A stretch of DNA of 35,319 nucleotides from positions 1 to 35,319 of the forward strand of contig JAMFTB010000040.1 of NCBI GenBank assembly GCA_026225595.1, written 5' to 3'. This stretch comes from Terriglobus sp. (GTDB lineage Bacteria; Acidobacteriota; Terriglobia; Terriglobales; Acidobacteriaceae). The notes under the pieces are model-generated. The model did no database searches. It was not told the origin of the DNA and saw nothing but the letters and a program-made list of their open reading frames with translations. How positions within the stretch are numbered: the stretch's first letter is position 1; each line of letters opens with the position of its first letter. Both the position numbers and the translations under genes were made by a program. Below, one piece after another: positions 9,165-16,992 of this stretch.

Positions 9165-10064
9165 ATGCGTGTGCTTGAGGTTAAGACTTCCGTACTGAAA
9201 CTGGTCTATGAAGAGGCTGGCCCGAAAAATGGCCGGCCCGTGATGCTGGTGCATGGCTGGCCCGATTCGCCGCGGACATTCGATGCGATTCTGCCGGCGC
9301 TGCATGCCGCAGGCTATCGCACCATTGCGCCGTACCTGCGTGGATTTGGGCCGACTGAATTTCGCTCGCCAATGTTTGGGCGCAAGCCAAAACGTACAGG
9401 CCAGCCTGTAGCGCTTGCGCAGGACATCATCGATCTGGCCGATGCGCTGAAACTGAAGACATTCGACTACGTGGGTCATGACTGGGGCGCGCGCATGGGC
9501 TATGTGCTGGCTTCACTGTTCCCCACGCGGCTGGAACGGATGGTGACGCTCTCCACCGTGTTTGCGCCGGGTCCGTTGAAGCCGCCTGCCCTGCCCCAGG
9601 CGCAGACCTACTGGTACCAGTGGTTCCTGTGTACACAGCCGGGAGAAAAGGTGTTTCGCGCAGATCCTGTGGCATATGGCAAACGCATGTGGGAGACGTG
9701 GAGCCCGCAGGGCTGGTACGACGCTGCCGATCTAGCCAAAGCCGCCAAGAGCTGGGCAAACAAAGACTTTGCCGAGGTGACGCTGCAGAGCTATCGCTCA
9801 CGGTGGGGCCATGCGGAGCTTGATCCAACCTACGGCGTGTTGCAGGCCCGGTATGAGAGCACGCCCTCGCTGGATGTCCCGACGACATACATCCAGGGGT
9901 TGAACGATCGCTGCACACTGGCGGAGAGCTCAGACGGCATGGGCCGCTACTTCACCAACGGCTATCGCCGCGTGCTGCTTGAGGGTGTGGGTCACTTTCC
10001 GCAGCGGGAAGCTCCCGGGCTGGTTGCGGAAGAGATCGTGCGGCATCTGCAAGGACGTGCGTAG
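9165..10064 (+). CDS. Alpha/beta hydrolase, epoxide hydrolase-like
   Basis: A 299-residue cytoplasmic alpha/beta-hydrolase-fold enzyme. HGWPDSPRTFD carries the oxyanion HGxP motif. The nucleophile elbow is GHDWGAR, so the nucleophile is Asp, as in epoxide hydrolases and haloalkane dehalogenases rather than serine esterases. The catalytic His is in GVGHFPQREAP near the C-terminus; the acid is probably Asp in YIQGLNDRCT. A cap domain rich in Trp and Tyr (TYWYQWFLC, MWETWSPQGWYDA) lies between. ATG 9165 (MRVLEVKTSVLKLVYEE) is preferred over the in-frame TTG 9129, with AGGGAG upstream. Substrate cannot be read from sequence; the HDW motif and cap Tyr fit epoxide opening better than dehalogenation. 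It appears to be a single-gene unit between the efp terminator and acyP. Confidence 0.85.
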   Translation: MRVLEVKTSVLKLVYEEAGPKNGRPVMLVHGWPDSPRTFDAILPALHAAGYRTIAPYLRGFGPTEFRSPMFGRKPKRTGQPVALAQDIIDLADALKLKTFDYVGHDWGARMGYVLASLFPTRLERMVTLSTVFAPGPLKPPALPQAQTYWYQWFLCTQPGEKVFRADPVAYGKRMWETWSPQGWYDAADLAKAAKSWANKDFAEVTLQSYRSRWGHAELDPTYGVLQARYESTPSLDVPTTYIQGLNDRCTLAESSDGMGRYFTNGYRRVLLEGVGHFPQREAPGLVAEEIVRHLQGRA

Positions 10065-10136
10065 CATCCACTGGATTTGCAGAAGCAGAACGGGGTGTTC
10101 TGCCTTTAGGGGCGCGTGTCCCGCTAAAATCACACC

Positions 10137-10421
10137 ATGACCGTTCGCCACTACCAGGTTGAAGGGCGCGTGCAGGGTGTGGGCTTCCGCTGGTTTGTGC
10201 ACCGCGAGGCCGCAGAGCTGGGGTTGCGCGGTTGGGTGCGCAACACGCACGCGGGCCACGTTGAGGCAGTAGCCGCAGGTCCGCAGGAGCAGATGGAAGA
10301 GCTGGAGGCCGCGCTGCGCAAAGGCAGCCGCGGCAGCCGCGTCGACCGCGTCCGCATTCACAACCTGGAAGAGAGCGAAGCGGAAGGTCTGAAGGAATTC
10401 ATCATCGAAGGTGCGTTCTAG
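10137..10421 (+). CDS. acyP: Acylphosphatase
   Basis: A 94-residue small cytoplasmic enzyme that hydrolyses the carboxyl-phosphate bond of acyl phosphates. The signature VEGRVQGVGFRWFV holds the phosphate-binding loop and catalytic Arg18; the second signature GLRGWVRNTHAGHVEAV holds catalytic Asn36. Length is normal for the family. ATG 10137 gives the usual N-terminus; the preceding bases (AAAATCACACC) show little Shine-Dalgarno. It lies 72 nt after the hydrolase gene on the same strand, so co-transcription is possible, and 77 nt before the TIGR03435 gene. Confidence 0.93.
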   Translation: MTVRHYQVEGRVQGVGFRWFVHREAAELGLRGWVRNTHAGHVEAVAAGPQEQMEELEAALRKGSRGSRVDRVRIHNLEESEAEGLKEFIIEGAF

Positions 10422-10498
10422 TTTTTTGCTTACGGTCTATGTAGTTTCCTATAGAGTCATCTGCAAAGCTGCAGCAAACGCTTAAGGATGACAGGCAC

Positions 10499-11401
10499 AT
10501 GATTCGACAGTTCCGAACGGCGGTACTCGGCATCTTCGCAGCCTGCCTTCTCTGCGCCTCGCAAACAGCCCTTGCCCAAACGACAGTACCCGCGTGGCAG
10601 CAGGCTGCGGGCGGTGCCATGTCGTTTGACGTGGCCTCAGTCCGTCCTGACGACGGACCCTTCCGCACACCGTCCTTCGCCCTCAGCGCAGATGAATGGT
10701 TCATCGATCCTGCCGGCCGCTTCCACGCCGACTTCTCCGTGCGGGCGTACATCACCTTCGCCTACAAGATCTGGCTCACACCCGAGGAAGAAAAAACCCT
10801 CATCGAGACGCTGCCCGACTGGGTCAAGTCGCAGCGCTTCGCCATTGACGCTACTGCCCCGCCGCACACCACCAAGGACCAATACCGCCTGATGATGCAG
10901 TCGCTGCTTGCTGATCGCTTTGGCCTGAAGCTGCACTTCGAGGGAAAAGATAAGCCCGTGCTCGCCATGGTGCTCATCAAACCAGGCCAACCTGGGCCGC
11001 GCCTCATCCCGCACAGCCAGGGCCAACCCTGCGACGCCAAACCCGCGCCGGAAACCTTTCCGCTGCAGTGCTACAGCAACGCCGCTAGGCCCTACAAAGA
11101 TGGCCTGTGGATCAGCGGATCGCGCGCCACCACCATGGACCTCATCGGCAACTTCATCAGCAGCGTTGCCGGCACGGCAGACGAAATCAGCCGCCGTGTC
11201 ATCGACCAGACAGGCCTGACCGGGTTATGGGATTTCACCCTTCTGGCCGCGCAACCGGGCCTGCCGCCTGACCAGCAGCCGCCCAACGCACCAACCGCAC
11301 TGCAGGCAGTTCAGGATCAGCTTGGCATCCGCCTCAAATCCACCCGCGCCACCGTATCTCTGCCCGTCATCGACCACATCGAGCGCCCCAGCGAAAACTA
11401 G
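10499..11401 (+). CDS. TIGR03435 family exported protein (copy 2)
   Basis: A 300-residue paralogue of the protein at 7043-7993. It has a clean signal peptide (MIRQFRTAVLGIFAACLLCA, likely cleavage after TALAQ), then FDVASVRPDDGPF, VRAYITFAYKIW, LPDWVKSQRFAIDATA, YRLMMQSLLADRFGLKLHFEG, VLAMVLIKPG, RVIDQTGLTGLWDFTLL and a VSLPVIDHIERPSEN ending, in the same order as the paralogue. ATG 10499 has AAGGATG upstream. Function is unknown; the family is expanded in Acidobacteriota. Here the start is not disturbed by a repeat, so it is a useful guide to where copy 1 should begin. Confidence 0.9.
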   Translation: MIRQFRTAVLGIFAACLLCASQTALAQTTVPAWQQAAGGAMSFDVASVRPDDGPFRTPSFALSADEWFIDPAGRFHADFSVRAYITFAYKIWLTPEEEKTLIETLPDWVKSQRFAIDATAPPHTTKDQYRLMMQSLLADRFGLKLHFEGKDKPVLAMVLIKPGQPGPRLIPHSQGQPCDAKPAPETFPLQCYSNAARPYKDGLWISGSRATTMDLIGNFISSVAGTADEISRRVIDQTGLTGLWDFTLLAAQPGLPPDQQPPNAPTALQAVQDQLGIRLKSTRATVSLPVIDHIERPSEN

Positions 11402-11441
11402 GCTCGGGCGTTGAACAGCGCGGCTCGTTACAATAGAAGCC

Positions 11442-11981
11442 ATGGCACAGCCGATTAATTGCGAGCCGCTCAAGTCGCTCATCCGTACCGTCCCTGACTT
11501 TCCCAAACCCGGCATTCTCTTCTACGACATCACCACGCTGTTGAAGGACAAGGCCGGATTTGCGCAGATGATTGACGCCTTTGCGGCGTACTACATCGAC
11601 AAGCATGTGGACCTGGTGCTGGGAATTGAGGCGCGTGGCTTCATCTTTGGGCCAGCCATGGCCTACCGCCTGAACGCGGGCTTTGTGCCCGTGCGCAAGC
11701 CCAAAAAACTGCCCGCCGCAACCGCCAAGGTGACCTATGACCTGGAGTACGGCAGCGACTCGCTCGAAATCCACCTGGACGCAATCCAGCCCGGACAGCG
11801 CGTGGTCATTGTGGACGATCTGCTGGCCACCGGCGGCACCATGCAGGCCACCGTGCAGCTGGTAAAGCAGCTGGGCGGCGAAATTGCCGGCGTTGCCTTT
11901 GCCGTGGAGCTGGACTTCCTGAAGGGCCGTTCAAAGTTCCCGGACGTGGACGTCTACTCGCTGCTGCACTACAGCGAGTAA
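11442..11981 (+). CDS. apt: Adenine phosphoribosyltransferase
   Basis: The 179-residue salvage enzyme converts adenine and PRPP to AMP and pyrophosphate. The N-terminal [18 protein letters not shown] is diagnostic for Apt; [10 protein letters not shown] precedes the base-binding hood, and the PRPP-binding loop is [14 protein letters not shown] (residues 121-134). Length and motifs are complete. ATG 11442 begins [15 protein letters not shown]. It follows the TIGR03435 gene by 40 nt on the same strand. Its 3' end faces a minus-strand lactonase gene across repeat A4, whose left hairpin and T5 start about 50 nt after the stop and could end this transcript. Confidence 0.95.
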   Translation: MAQPINCEPLKSLIRTVPDFPKPGILFYDITTLLKDKAGFAQMIDAFAAYYIDKHVDLVLGIEARGFIFGPAMAYRLNAGFVPVRKPKKLPAATAKVTYDLEYGSDSLEIHLDAIQPGQRVVIVDDLLATGGTMQATVQLVKQLGGEIAGVAFAVELDFLKGRSKFPDVDVYSLLHYSE

Positions 11982-12000
11982 CTTCTTCTGAACAACATGT

Positions 12001-12249
12001 GTCCTGCCGGACGGGCCCGCTGCGCGCGGGGCGGGTGCTCACGCACCTTTTTATCCCTATGGGTGGCCCTTCCGTTGGTCGGGATGCTGGGTTCCGTGCC
12101 GACCGAACCCACGTATCAGAATCGATACGTGGGGGCACCCGGTTCTGGTGGGAGATTGAACTTCATGCCGACCAACGGGAGGCCCAACGCGAAGCAGTTG
12201 AAAGTCACGAAGTGACCGCTCTCCGCGCAGGAGGCCCGTCCGGCAGGAC
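12001..12249. repeat. Family A repeat, copy A4 (complete, with family C in its centre)
   Basis: It fills the gap between convergent apt and lactonase genes, 19 nt from one stop and 6 nt from the other. Left hairpin GGTGC-TCAC-GCACC plus T5 (12034-12052). The right arm on the minus strand has a third hairpin version, GTCAC-TTC-GTGAC, followed by TTTC (12216-12200). The centre contains a family C palindrome in minus orientation (12103-12140). Confidence 0.85.
12103..12140 (-). repeat. Family C palindrome inside A4
   Basis: Read on the minus strand: GGGTGCCCC, a hairpin CACGTATC-gattct-GATACGTG, then GGGTTCGG. The 8-bp stem is perfect. Flanks match the copies at 5557 and 17169, while the stem bases differ and still pair. 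Confidence 0.75.
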
Positions 12250-12255
12250 AGGTCT

Positions 12256-13356
12256 TTAAGCAAACAGAAGGCAGCTAGGGCCGGAGAGTTTGATGAAGCT
12301 GCTGCGTTCGCCGAGCTTGCCGGTTGCCGTGTCCACCGGGAAGACAGAGACGTCGCCGGAGAACTGGTTGGCGCTGAGGAACCACTTGCCGCTGGGATCA
12401 AGCGCGATGTGGCGCGACTCCTTGCCGGGGTTGGCCAGGTACTGGATCGGCGTGAGCGAGCCGGTTGCCGCATCGACCGTGAACACGGTGAAGCGCTCAT
12501 CCACACGCGTGCAGGCGTAGAGGAATTTTGCGTCGTGCGAGAAGACCATCTCGCAGGCGCGCGCCTTGCTCGTGTCTACGCCGGCTGGCAGCGTGCGCGC
12601 GGAACTCTTCGTGGTGAGCACGCCGTGCGCTGTGTCCCACTGCAGATGGTCAATGGTGGAGCTGAGTTCGTTGATGGAGTAGATCCACTTGCCGTTGGGA
12701 TGAAAGACCAGATGCCGCGGTCCCGCACCCGGTGCAGACGCCCAGTGATCGGGATGGTGCGGCACGAGCTTTGAGGTCGAACGGTCCAGCCCAAAGACGT
12801 GAATGCGATCCAGCCCAAGGTCGTTGACGAAGACGTAGTTGCCATCCGGAGACACACGCGCGGAGTGTGCGTGCGACTTCTCCTGCCGGTCGGCGACGGG
12901 GCCGGGGCCGTCCTTTGGAAACTGTATGAACGATGCCTGCTTCAGCCCGCCCTGCGCATCCGCCGCAAACGAAGCGACACTGCCGCCGTTGTAGTTGGCA
13001 ACAAAAACGCCGCGGCCATCGGCCGATACGCAGATGTGGCAACCTCCGGGACCGCCGCCGTCCGCACGCGCAATGTGGTGCATGCTGTGGCCCGCGGTGT
13101 GCAAAACATAGCTTGCTGCCTCAGAGTTTGAGCCGTCGCCGCCTTCCACCGCAAACAACGCCGCAGCACCGGGATTCCACGCCAGAAAGCTGGGGCTGGG
13201 TGCGCCCTGCGCCAGCACCGGCTCCGTCAGCTGGCCGTTGTGAAACTGCGCCGTGAAGATGCCCTGCCCCATGCCGCCCACCGCGGTGGGGTTGCTGGTG
13301 CCGATGAAGAGGCGAATGCCTGGCGTTGCCTGGGCTTCTGTTTCGTGCAACATCAT
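12256..13356 (-). CDS. Lactonase family beta-propeller protein (6-phosphogluconolactonase/muconate cycloisomerase type), no signal peptide
   Basis: A 366-residue seven-bladed beta-propeller lactonase of the YbhE/Pgl-like family. Blade motifs recur: SPSFLAWNPGAAALFAVE, CHICVSADGRGVFVANYNGG, SHAHSARVSPDGNYVFVNDL, PRHLVFHPNGKWIYSINEL and SRHIALDPSGKWFLSANQ. The HAHSARVSPD and PRHLVFHPNGK segments are characteristic of the family. The protein starts MMLHETEAQATPGIRLFIG with no export signal, unlike its paralogue at 13982-15130, so it may be the cytosolic form acting on 6-phosphogluconolactone or another sugar lactone. AGGAG lies 5-6 nt before ATG 13356, within the end of the upstream gene, and the start overlaps that gene's stop as ATGA, so translation is probably coupled. 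Confidence 0.88.
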   Translation of the reverse strand: MMLHETEAQATPGIRLFIGTSNPTAVGGMGQGIFTAQFHNGQLTEPVLAQGAPSPSFLAWNPGAAALFAVEGGDGSNSEAASYVLHTAGHSMHHIARADGGGPGGCHICVSADGRGVFVANYNGGSVASFAADAQGGLKQASFIQFPKDGPGPVADRQEKSHAHSARVSPDGNYVFVNDLGLDRIHVFGLDRSTSKLVPHHPDHWASAPGAGPRHLVFHPNGKWIYSINELSSTIDHLQWDTAHGVLTTKSSARTLPAGVDTSKARACEMVFSHDAKFLYACTRVDERFTVFTVDAATGSLTPIQYLANPGKESRHIALDPSGKWFLSANQFSGDVSVFPVDTATGKLGERSSFIKLSGPSCLLFA

Positions 13357-13682
13357 GACTGCTCCTGCGCCTGCGAGCGCAACAAATTTTCGTCGTGTGT
13401 GGATGGTGTTGTCTCCCCCGCTGCAAGCTCACGCACCTGCAGCGACTCGTCTTTTGCAAGATACCCCTTGCGGCGGAACCAGTCTTCCATGCGCGTGCGC
13501 AGCAGGTCCAGCGGTACGCGCAGACCGGCCTCCATGCAGCCGTCTGCAAGGGGCAGCGTGTCGTCAAAGACTGCATCGTTGGTGAAGTTGCGCATGCTAA
13601 AGCTGTCGATCCACTTGACCGGGCACGGTGTGACTGCACCGTCCACGGCAACACATACGATGCTCAAACGACGGATGAACAT
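13353..13682 (-). CDS. Small conserved-looking protein upstream of and overlapping the lactonase gene, function unknown
   Basis: A 109-residue protein I do not recognise. It starts MFIRRLSIVCVAVDGAVTPC and contains PVKWIDSFSMRNF, then LRVPLDLLRTRMEDWFRRKG, with a polar, probably disordered C-terminal 35 residues. There is no long membrane segment or signal peptide. Its TGA stop overlaps the ATG of the lactonase gene by 4 nt (ATGA), and the lactonase Shine-Dalgarno lies inside it, the main support for its being real. No strong Shine-Dalgarno precedes its own ATG. Repeat A5 starts 29 nt upstream of the start codon, so its promoter room is small, unless it is read from transcription entering from lactonase 2. 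Confidence 0.55.
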   Translation of the reverse strand: MFIRRLSIVCVAVDGAVTPCPVKWIDSFSMRNFTNDAVFDDTLPLADGCMEAGLRVPLDLLRTRMEDWFRRKGYLAKDESLQVRELAAGETTPSTHDENLLRSQAQEQS

Positions 13683-13711
13683 GTGGTCAGGCTACGCCAA
13701 CGCAAAACGAC

Positions 13712-13976
13712 ATGTCCTGCCGGACGGACCCGCTACGCGCGGGGCGGGTGCTCACGCACCTTTTTACTGGCTTCGCCCTGGCCCTCCCGATGGTCGGGAT
13801 CAAACACACCACCACAAATCTTGTCATCCTGAGCGGAGCGCAGCGAAGTCGAAGGACCTGCATTTCGCTGGCAGCGGCACGAAGTTCAAATCCTGACCAA
13901 CGGGAAGGCCACGCGAAAGCAGTAAAAAGGCGTGAAACGCCCGCCCCACGCGCAGGAGGCCCGTCCGGCAGGACAT
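13712..13976. repeat. Composite repeat A5: complete family A with nested family B
   Basis: The most complete A-B composite. Left hairpin GGTGC-TCAC-GCACC plus T5 (13747-13765); B unit GTCATCCTGAGCGGAGC from 13823; the right arm on the minus strand carries GGCGT-TTC-ACGCC plus T5 (13941-13924). It ends GGCAGGACAT 5 nt from the stop of lactonase 2, so its right-arm hairpin is correctly oriented to terminate that minus-strand gene. Confidence 0.88.
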
Positions 13977-13981
13977 GGTCG

Positions 13982-15130
13982 TTAACCCCAAAGCGTGAAG
14001 CAGGCACCAGTCAGCTTGCAGCTGCTGACCTGTTCACCCAGCATGCCGGTTTTTGGATCACGCGGAAAGACCACCACGTCTCCGCTGCGCACATTTGCGC
14101 CGAGGAACCAGCGGCCCGTTGCATCGATGGTGATCTGCCGGTTCTCTGCTCCGGACTGCTTCAGCAACTGAATCTGCTTGAGCGTGCCGTCCTTCGCGAT
14201 GGACCACACCACGAAGCTTTCAAGGCCGCGGTTGCTGCCGTAGAGGAACTTCGCATCGGGCGACAGCATAAGGTCTGCGGTGCGGCACTTGGGCGGCGCG
14301 TCTGCGGGCAGCGTGCTCCACGTCTGCTTCAGCTGCAGTGTGGCCTTCTTCGCATCCCACAGCAGCAGGTCTACCGTGTTTGAAAGCTCGTTATTGCTGT
14401 AGAGCCAGCGGCCATTGGGATGCCACACCACATGCCGCGGCGCGGTGCCGGGCGCAGACTTCCAGAACGCGGGTGTGCCCGGCGTAAGCTTTGCCGTCGC
14501 CGGGTCAAGCGCGTAGATGTTGATGCGATCCGTGCCGTAGTCATTCACCAACACGTACTTGTTATCGGGCGAGGTGACGATGGAGTGTGCGCGGCTGTGC
14601 ACCTGCTGCGGCTGCGTGGGTCCGTGGTCGGTGTCGCCGTACTCAATGTGTTCCACCGCGGGGCCTGTGCTACCGTCGGCCAAGACCTGGTAGGTGTTGA
14701 TGCTGCCGGAGCCCCAGTTGGCCTCCATCACAACGCGGCCTGTGGCGTCGAGCGAGACATACACCGCGGACGTGCCCTTCGCAGTCTGCTGCGATAGCTG
14801 CTTCAGCGGTGTGGACGCATCCGTTGTCACCTCAAACGCCGTTACGGCGGATACGCCATCGACCAGGCAGGTGGTGTACATGCGGTTGCGGTTCTTTGGC
14901 GACAGCGTCATGAAGTCTGTATTGAGCACGCTGGCCGCGGGCTTTGGCGTGCTGAAGCTGCCGGTCTTCGGATCAAAGTCTGCAACGAAGATGCCTTTGC
15001 TGTCTTTGCCGGTGGTGCCGATGAAGGCCCGCTGAATGTCAGACATGGCTGCAAATGCGTTGCGTGCGAACCCCGCGGCTGCGGGCAGTGTGACCAGAAA
15101 ACTGCGGCGTGTGATGGTGTTTCCGAGCAT
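13982..15130 (-). CDS. Lactonase family beta-propeller protein with Tat-type signal
   Basis: A 382-residue paralogue of the lactonase at 12256-13356. The N-terminus MLGNTITRRSFLVTLPAAAG has twin arginines followed by a hydrophobic stretch and ends near NAFA, a Tat signal, so this copy is probably exported folded. Propeller motifs include VYVSLDATGRVVMEANWGSG, HSRAHSIVTSPDNKYVLVND, PRHVVWHPNGRWLYSNNEL, ADLMLSPDAKFLYGSNRG and NRQITIDATGRWFLGANV. HSRAHSI and PRHVVWHPNGR match the equivalent sites of the paralogue. The chosen ATG 15130 gives a standard Tat n-region. Substrate is unknown; sugar or other lactones are plausible. The stop is 5 nt from repeat A5. Confidence 0.88.
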   Translation of the reverse strand: MLGNTITRRSFLVTLPAAAGFARNAFAAMSDIQRAFIGTTGKDSKGIFVADFDPKTGSFSTPKPAASVLNTDFMTLSPKNRNRMYTTCLVDGVSAVTAFEVTTDASTPLKQLSQQTAKGTSAVYVSLDATGRVVMEANWGSGSINTYQVLADGSTGPAVEHIEYGDTDHGPTQPQQVHSRAHSIVTSPDNKYVLVNDYGTDRINIYALDPATAKLTPGTPAFWKSAPGTAPRHVVWHPNGRWLYSNNELSNTVDLLLWDAKKATLQLKQTWSTLPADAPPKCRTADLMLSPDAKFLYGSNRGLESFVVWSIAKDGTLKQIQLLKQSGAENRQITIDATGRWFLGANVRSGDVVVFPRDPKTGMLGEQVSSCKLTGACFTLWG

Positions 15131-15238
15131 GAAAGACGAGCCTCCGCGAAGCGCGGACCAGCATACGCCACATTATCGATAATTGGCTTTGGCTTTCTTG
15201 CGGATGGCAGAGAGCGGACAAAGACTTAGCTACATCTT

Positions 15239-15418
15239 GTCCTGCCGTACGGGCCCGCTGCGCGCGGTGCGGGCGTTTGCACGCCTTTTTACTGCTTCGC
15301 GTGGCCTTCCCGTTGGTCAGGGTGAATGTTGGTGCCGACCATCGGGAGGCGCGAGGCGAAGTCAGTAAAAAGGTGCGTGAGCACCCGCTCTCCGCGCAGG
15401 AGGCTCGTCCGGCAGGAC
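15239..15418. repeat. Family A repeat, copy A6 (complete)
   Basis: Ends GTCCTGCCGTACGGGCC and GTCCGGCAGGAC. Left hairpin GGCGT-TTGC-ACGCC plus T5 (15272-15290); right arm on the minus strand GGTGC-TCAC-GCACC plus T5 (15385-15367). It lies 16 nt beyond the stop of the minus-strand gene at 15435-15860, with its right arm oriented to terminate that gene. Confidence 0.9.
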
Positions 15419-15434
15419 AATGCTTTAGAAGTCT

Positions 15435-15860
15435 TTACGGTTCGCCGGGCAGGTGGCCTGCGTAGTCTTCGGGGCGGACGTTGTTGTCGATGACTGGCAG
15501 CGACGGCAGGTTCAGTGTGCTGCCTGCCTGGTCTACAACGGCCTTTACGCTGGTCAGTACTTCGTCCACCGTCATGGTGTACATCTCGCGGCCGTTGTCG
15601 TAGCCGTTCTCCACGATGGTCTTGAGGTACAGTCCGGCGGCCTGCGCTGCGGCGTAGTCGGTGATGACGTAGCCGGTGGCGCGCTTCATCTGCACCCAGG
15701 CCACGTTGGGCATGGCAATCCACACGGGGCGGCCGCTTACGTCAAAGCGGATGTCGGTGGCGTCTGCATGGCGCGTGGCGATGGCGACGACCGTCGCCTT
15801 CCACACACAGTGCAGCTGGTCGCCGGTCCACTTGTCCACTACGCGGAAGTCCTCGTACAT
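15435..15860 (-). CDS. Hypothetical protein, 141 residues
   Basis: I do not recognise this protein. It starts MYEDFRVVDKWTGDQLHCVW and is mixed alpha/beta with no signal peptide or membrane span; segments such as ATRHADATDIRFDVSGRPVW and GYVITDYAAAQAAGLYLKTI look like a folded soluble domain, and LPVIDNNVRPEDYAGHLPGE like a flexible tail. The frame is open upstream through repeat A7 and beyond, but ATG 15860 has GGAG 8 nt before it and starts right after the repeat-free leader, so I take it as the start. Repeat A6 lies just downstream. Single-gene unit. Confidence 0.7.
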   Translation of the reverse strand: MYEDFRVVDKWTGDQLHCVWKATVVAIATRHADATDIRFDVSGRPVWIAMPNVAWVQMKRATGYVITDYAAAQAAGLYLKTIVENGYDNGREMYTMTVDEVLTSVKAVVDQAGSTLNLPSLPVIDNNVRPEDYAGHLPGEP

Positions 15861-15929
15861 GCCTGCTGCTCCTTTTGCGGGGTGCTGCCTTTGAGGGTAT
15901 TGATTCGCAGGCATTCCGTAAAGACCGGT

Positions 15930-16111
15930 GTCCTGCCGGACGGGCCTCCTTCGCGGAGAGCGGGTGCTCACGCACCTTTTTACTGCTGTCGCGCGGGCCT
16001 CCCGATGGTCGGCAAGACATTTTGATCCCGACCATCGGGAGGAGCGAGGCGAAGCCAGCAAAAAGGCGTGCAAACGCCCGCTCCACGCGCAGTGGGCCCG
16101 TCCGGCAGGAC
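15930..16111. repeat. Family A repeat, copy A7 (complete, between divergent genes)
   Basis: Ends GTCCTGCCGGACGGGCC and GGCCCGTCCGGCAGGAC. Left hairpin GGTGC-TCAC-GCACC plus T5 (15963-15981); right arm on the minus strand GGCGT-TTGC-ACGCC plus T5 (16078-16060). It is the only copy not at a gene's 3' end: it lies 69 nt from one start codon and 98 nt from the other. Confidence 0.9.
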
Positions 16112-16209
16112 CCGCTGGTAGAATCGTTGATGGTGCGGTGAAGCTACGCCCGCGCCCGTATCTGCGCCTGCCGCGTGATTCGCGCAAGGCTGCACAAAGG
16201 ACAGGATTC

Positions 16210-16959
16210 TTGGAAACCACTTCGCATACACGCACCTCGCCGCTGCCCTTAAACGACGAACTCCTGCCCAAGAAAAACACCACACCCGGCATGGCGTTTT
16301 TTGACCGCGTCCGCAGCAACCCTGCTCTGGCTATCCAGCTGGGCGTGGGCACGCTGCTGGTTGCTGCCGTTGTTGCCGCCGCTGTTGGTCTGTGGATGTC
16401 CCGCAGCAGCGCTGCGAATGACGCTCTCTCTGCCGCGATGCAGACCTATGACACGCCGGTAAACACGCCTGACCAGCCCGTGCCCGCAGGCACCAAGAGC
16501 TTCAACAGCGTGGAAGACCGCGCCAAGGCCGCCAACGCGGAGTTTGCCGCTGTCGCAAACAAGTACGGCATGATGGACGCGGGCCGCAACGCGCTGTATC
16601 TGGAGGGCGTAACTGCCGTGCAGATGGGCCAGAGCGCCACCGGCGAGGCTTTGCTGAAGAAGTCTGCCGATAGCTGGAACCACGACGTAGCCACGCTGGC
16701 AGAGCTGGCGCTGGCGGGCCTGTACCGCTCCACCGGTCGCGAGCAGCTGGCGATTGACACGCTGCAGCAGGTGGCCAAGAAGCCCTCGACGCTGGTGCCC
16801 GCGGGCTTGGCGCAGATTCAGCTGGCGGAGCTGTACGACGCCAACGGCAAGTCTGCTGACGCCAAGAAGATTTACGCGCAGATCAAGGACAAGGATCCGA
16901 AGAGCGCAGCGGCAGAGCTGGCCACCCAGAAGCTGGCTGGCCCCGGCAATCCGCAGTAA
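16210..16959 (+). CDS. Membrane-anchored TPR-like protein (YfgM/TPR_21 type)
   Basis: A protein of about 249 residues. After a short cytoplasmic part (DELLPKKNTTPGMAFFDRVR) comes one membrane span (LGVGTLLVAAVVAAAVGLW, about residues 41-61), then an extracytoplasmic helical region with TPR-like pairs: AEFAAVANKYGMMDAGRNA, LYLEGVTAVQMGQSATGEAL, LAELALAGLYRSTGREQLAI and LAQIQLAELYDANGKSADA. This arrangement matches the YfgM group, which helps the SecYEG translocon and periplasmic chaperones. The frame is open upstream through repeat A7; I choose TTG 16210, with AAGG and AGGA just upstream, because the sequence from there (LETTSHTRTSPLPLNDE) is repeat-free. GTG 16138 or ATG 16291 cannot be excluded. 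xseA follows after 33 nt, so the two may be co-transcribed. Confidence 0.75.
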   Translation: METTSHTRTSPLPLNDELLPKKNTTPGMAFFDRVRSNPALAIQLGVGTLLVAAVVAAAVGLWMSRSSAANDALSAAMQTYDTPVNTPDQPVPAGTKSFNSVEDRAKAANAEFAAVANKYGMMDAGRNALYLEGVTAVQMGQSATGEALLKKSADSWNHDVATLAELALAGLYRSTGREQLAIDTLQQVAKKPSTLVPAGLAQIQLAELYDANGKSADAKKIYAQIKDKDPKSAAAELATQKLAGPGNPQ

Positions 16960-16992
16960 CCCAACCCTGCTGTAACGCATCAATGGAGACCA

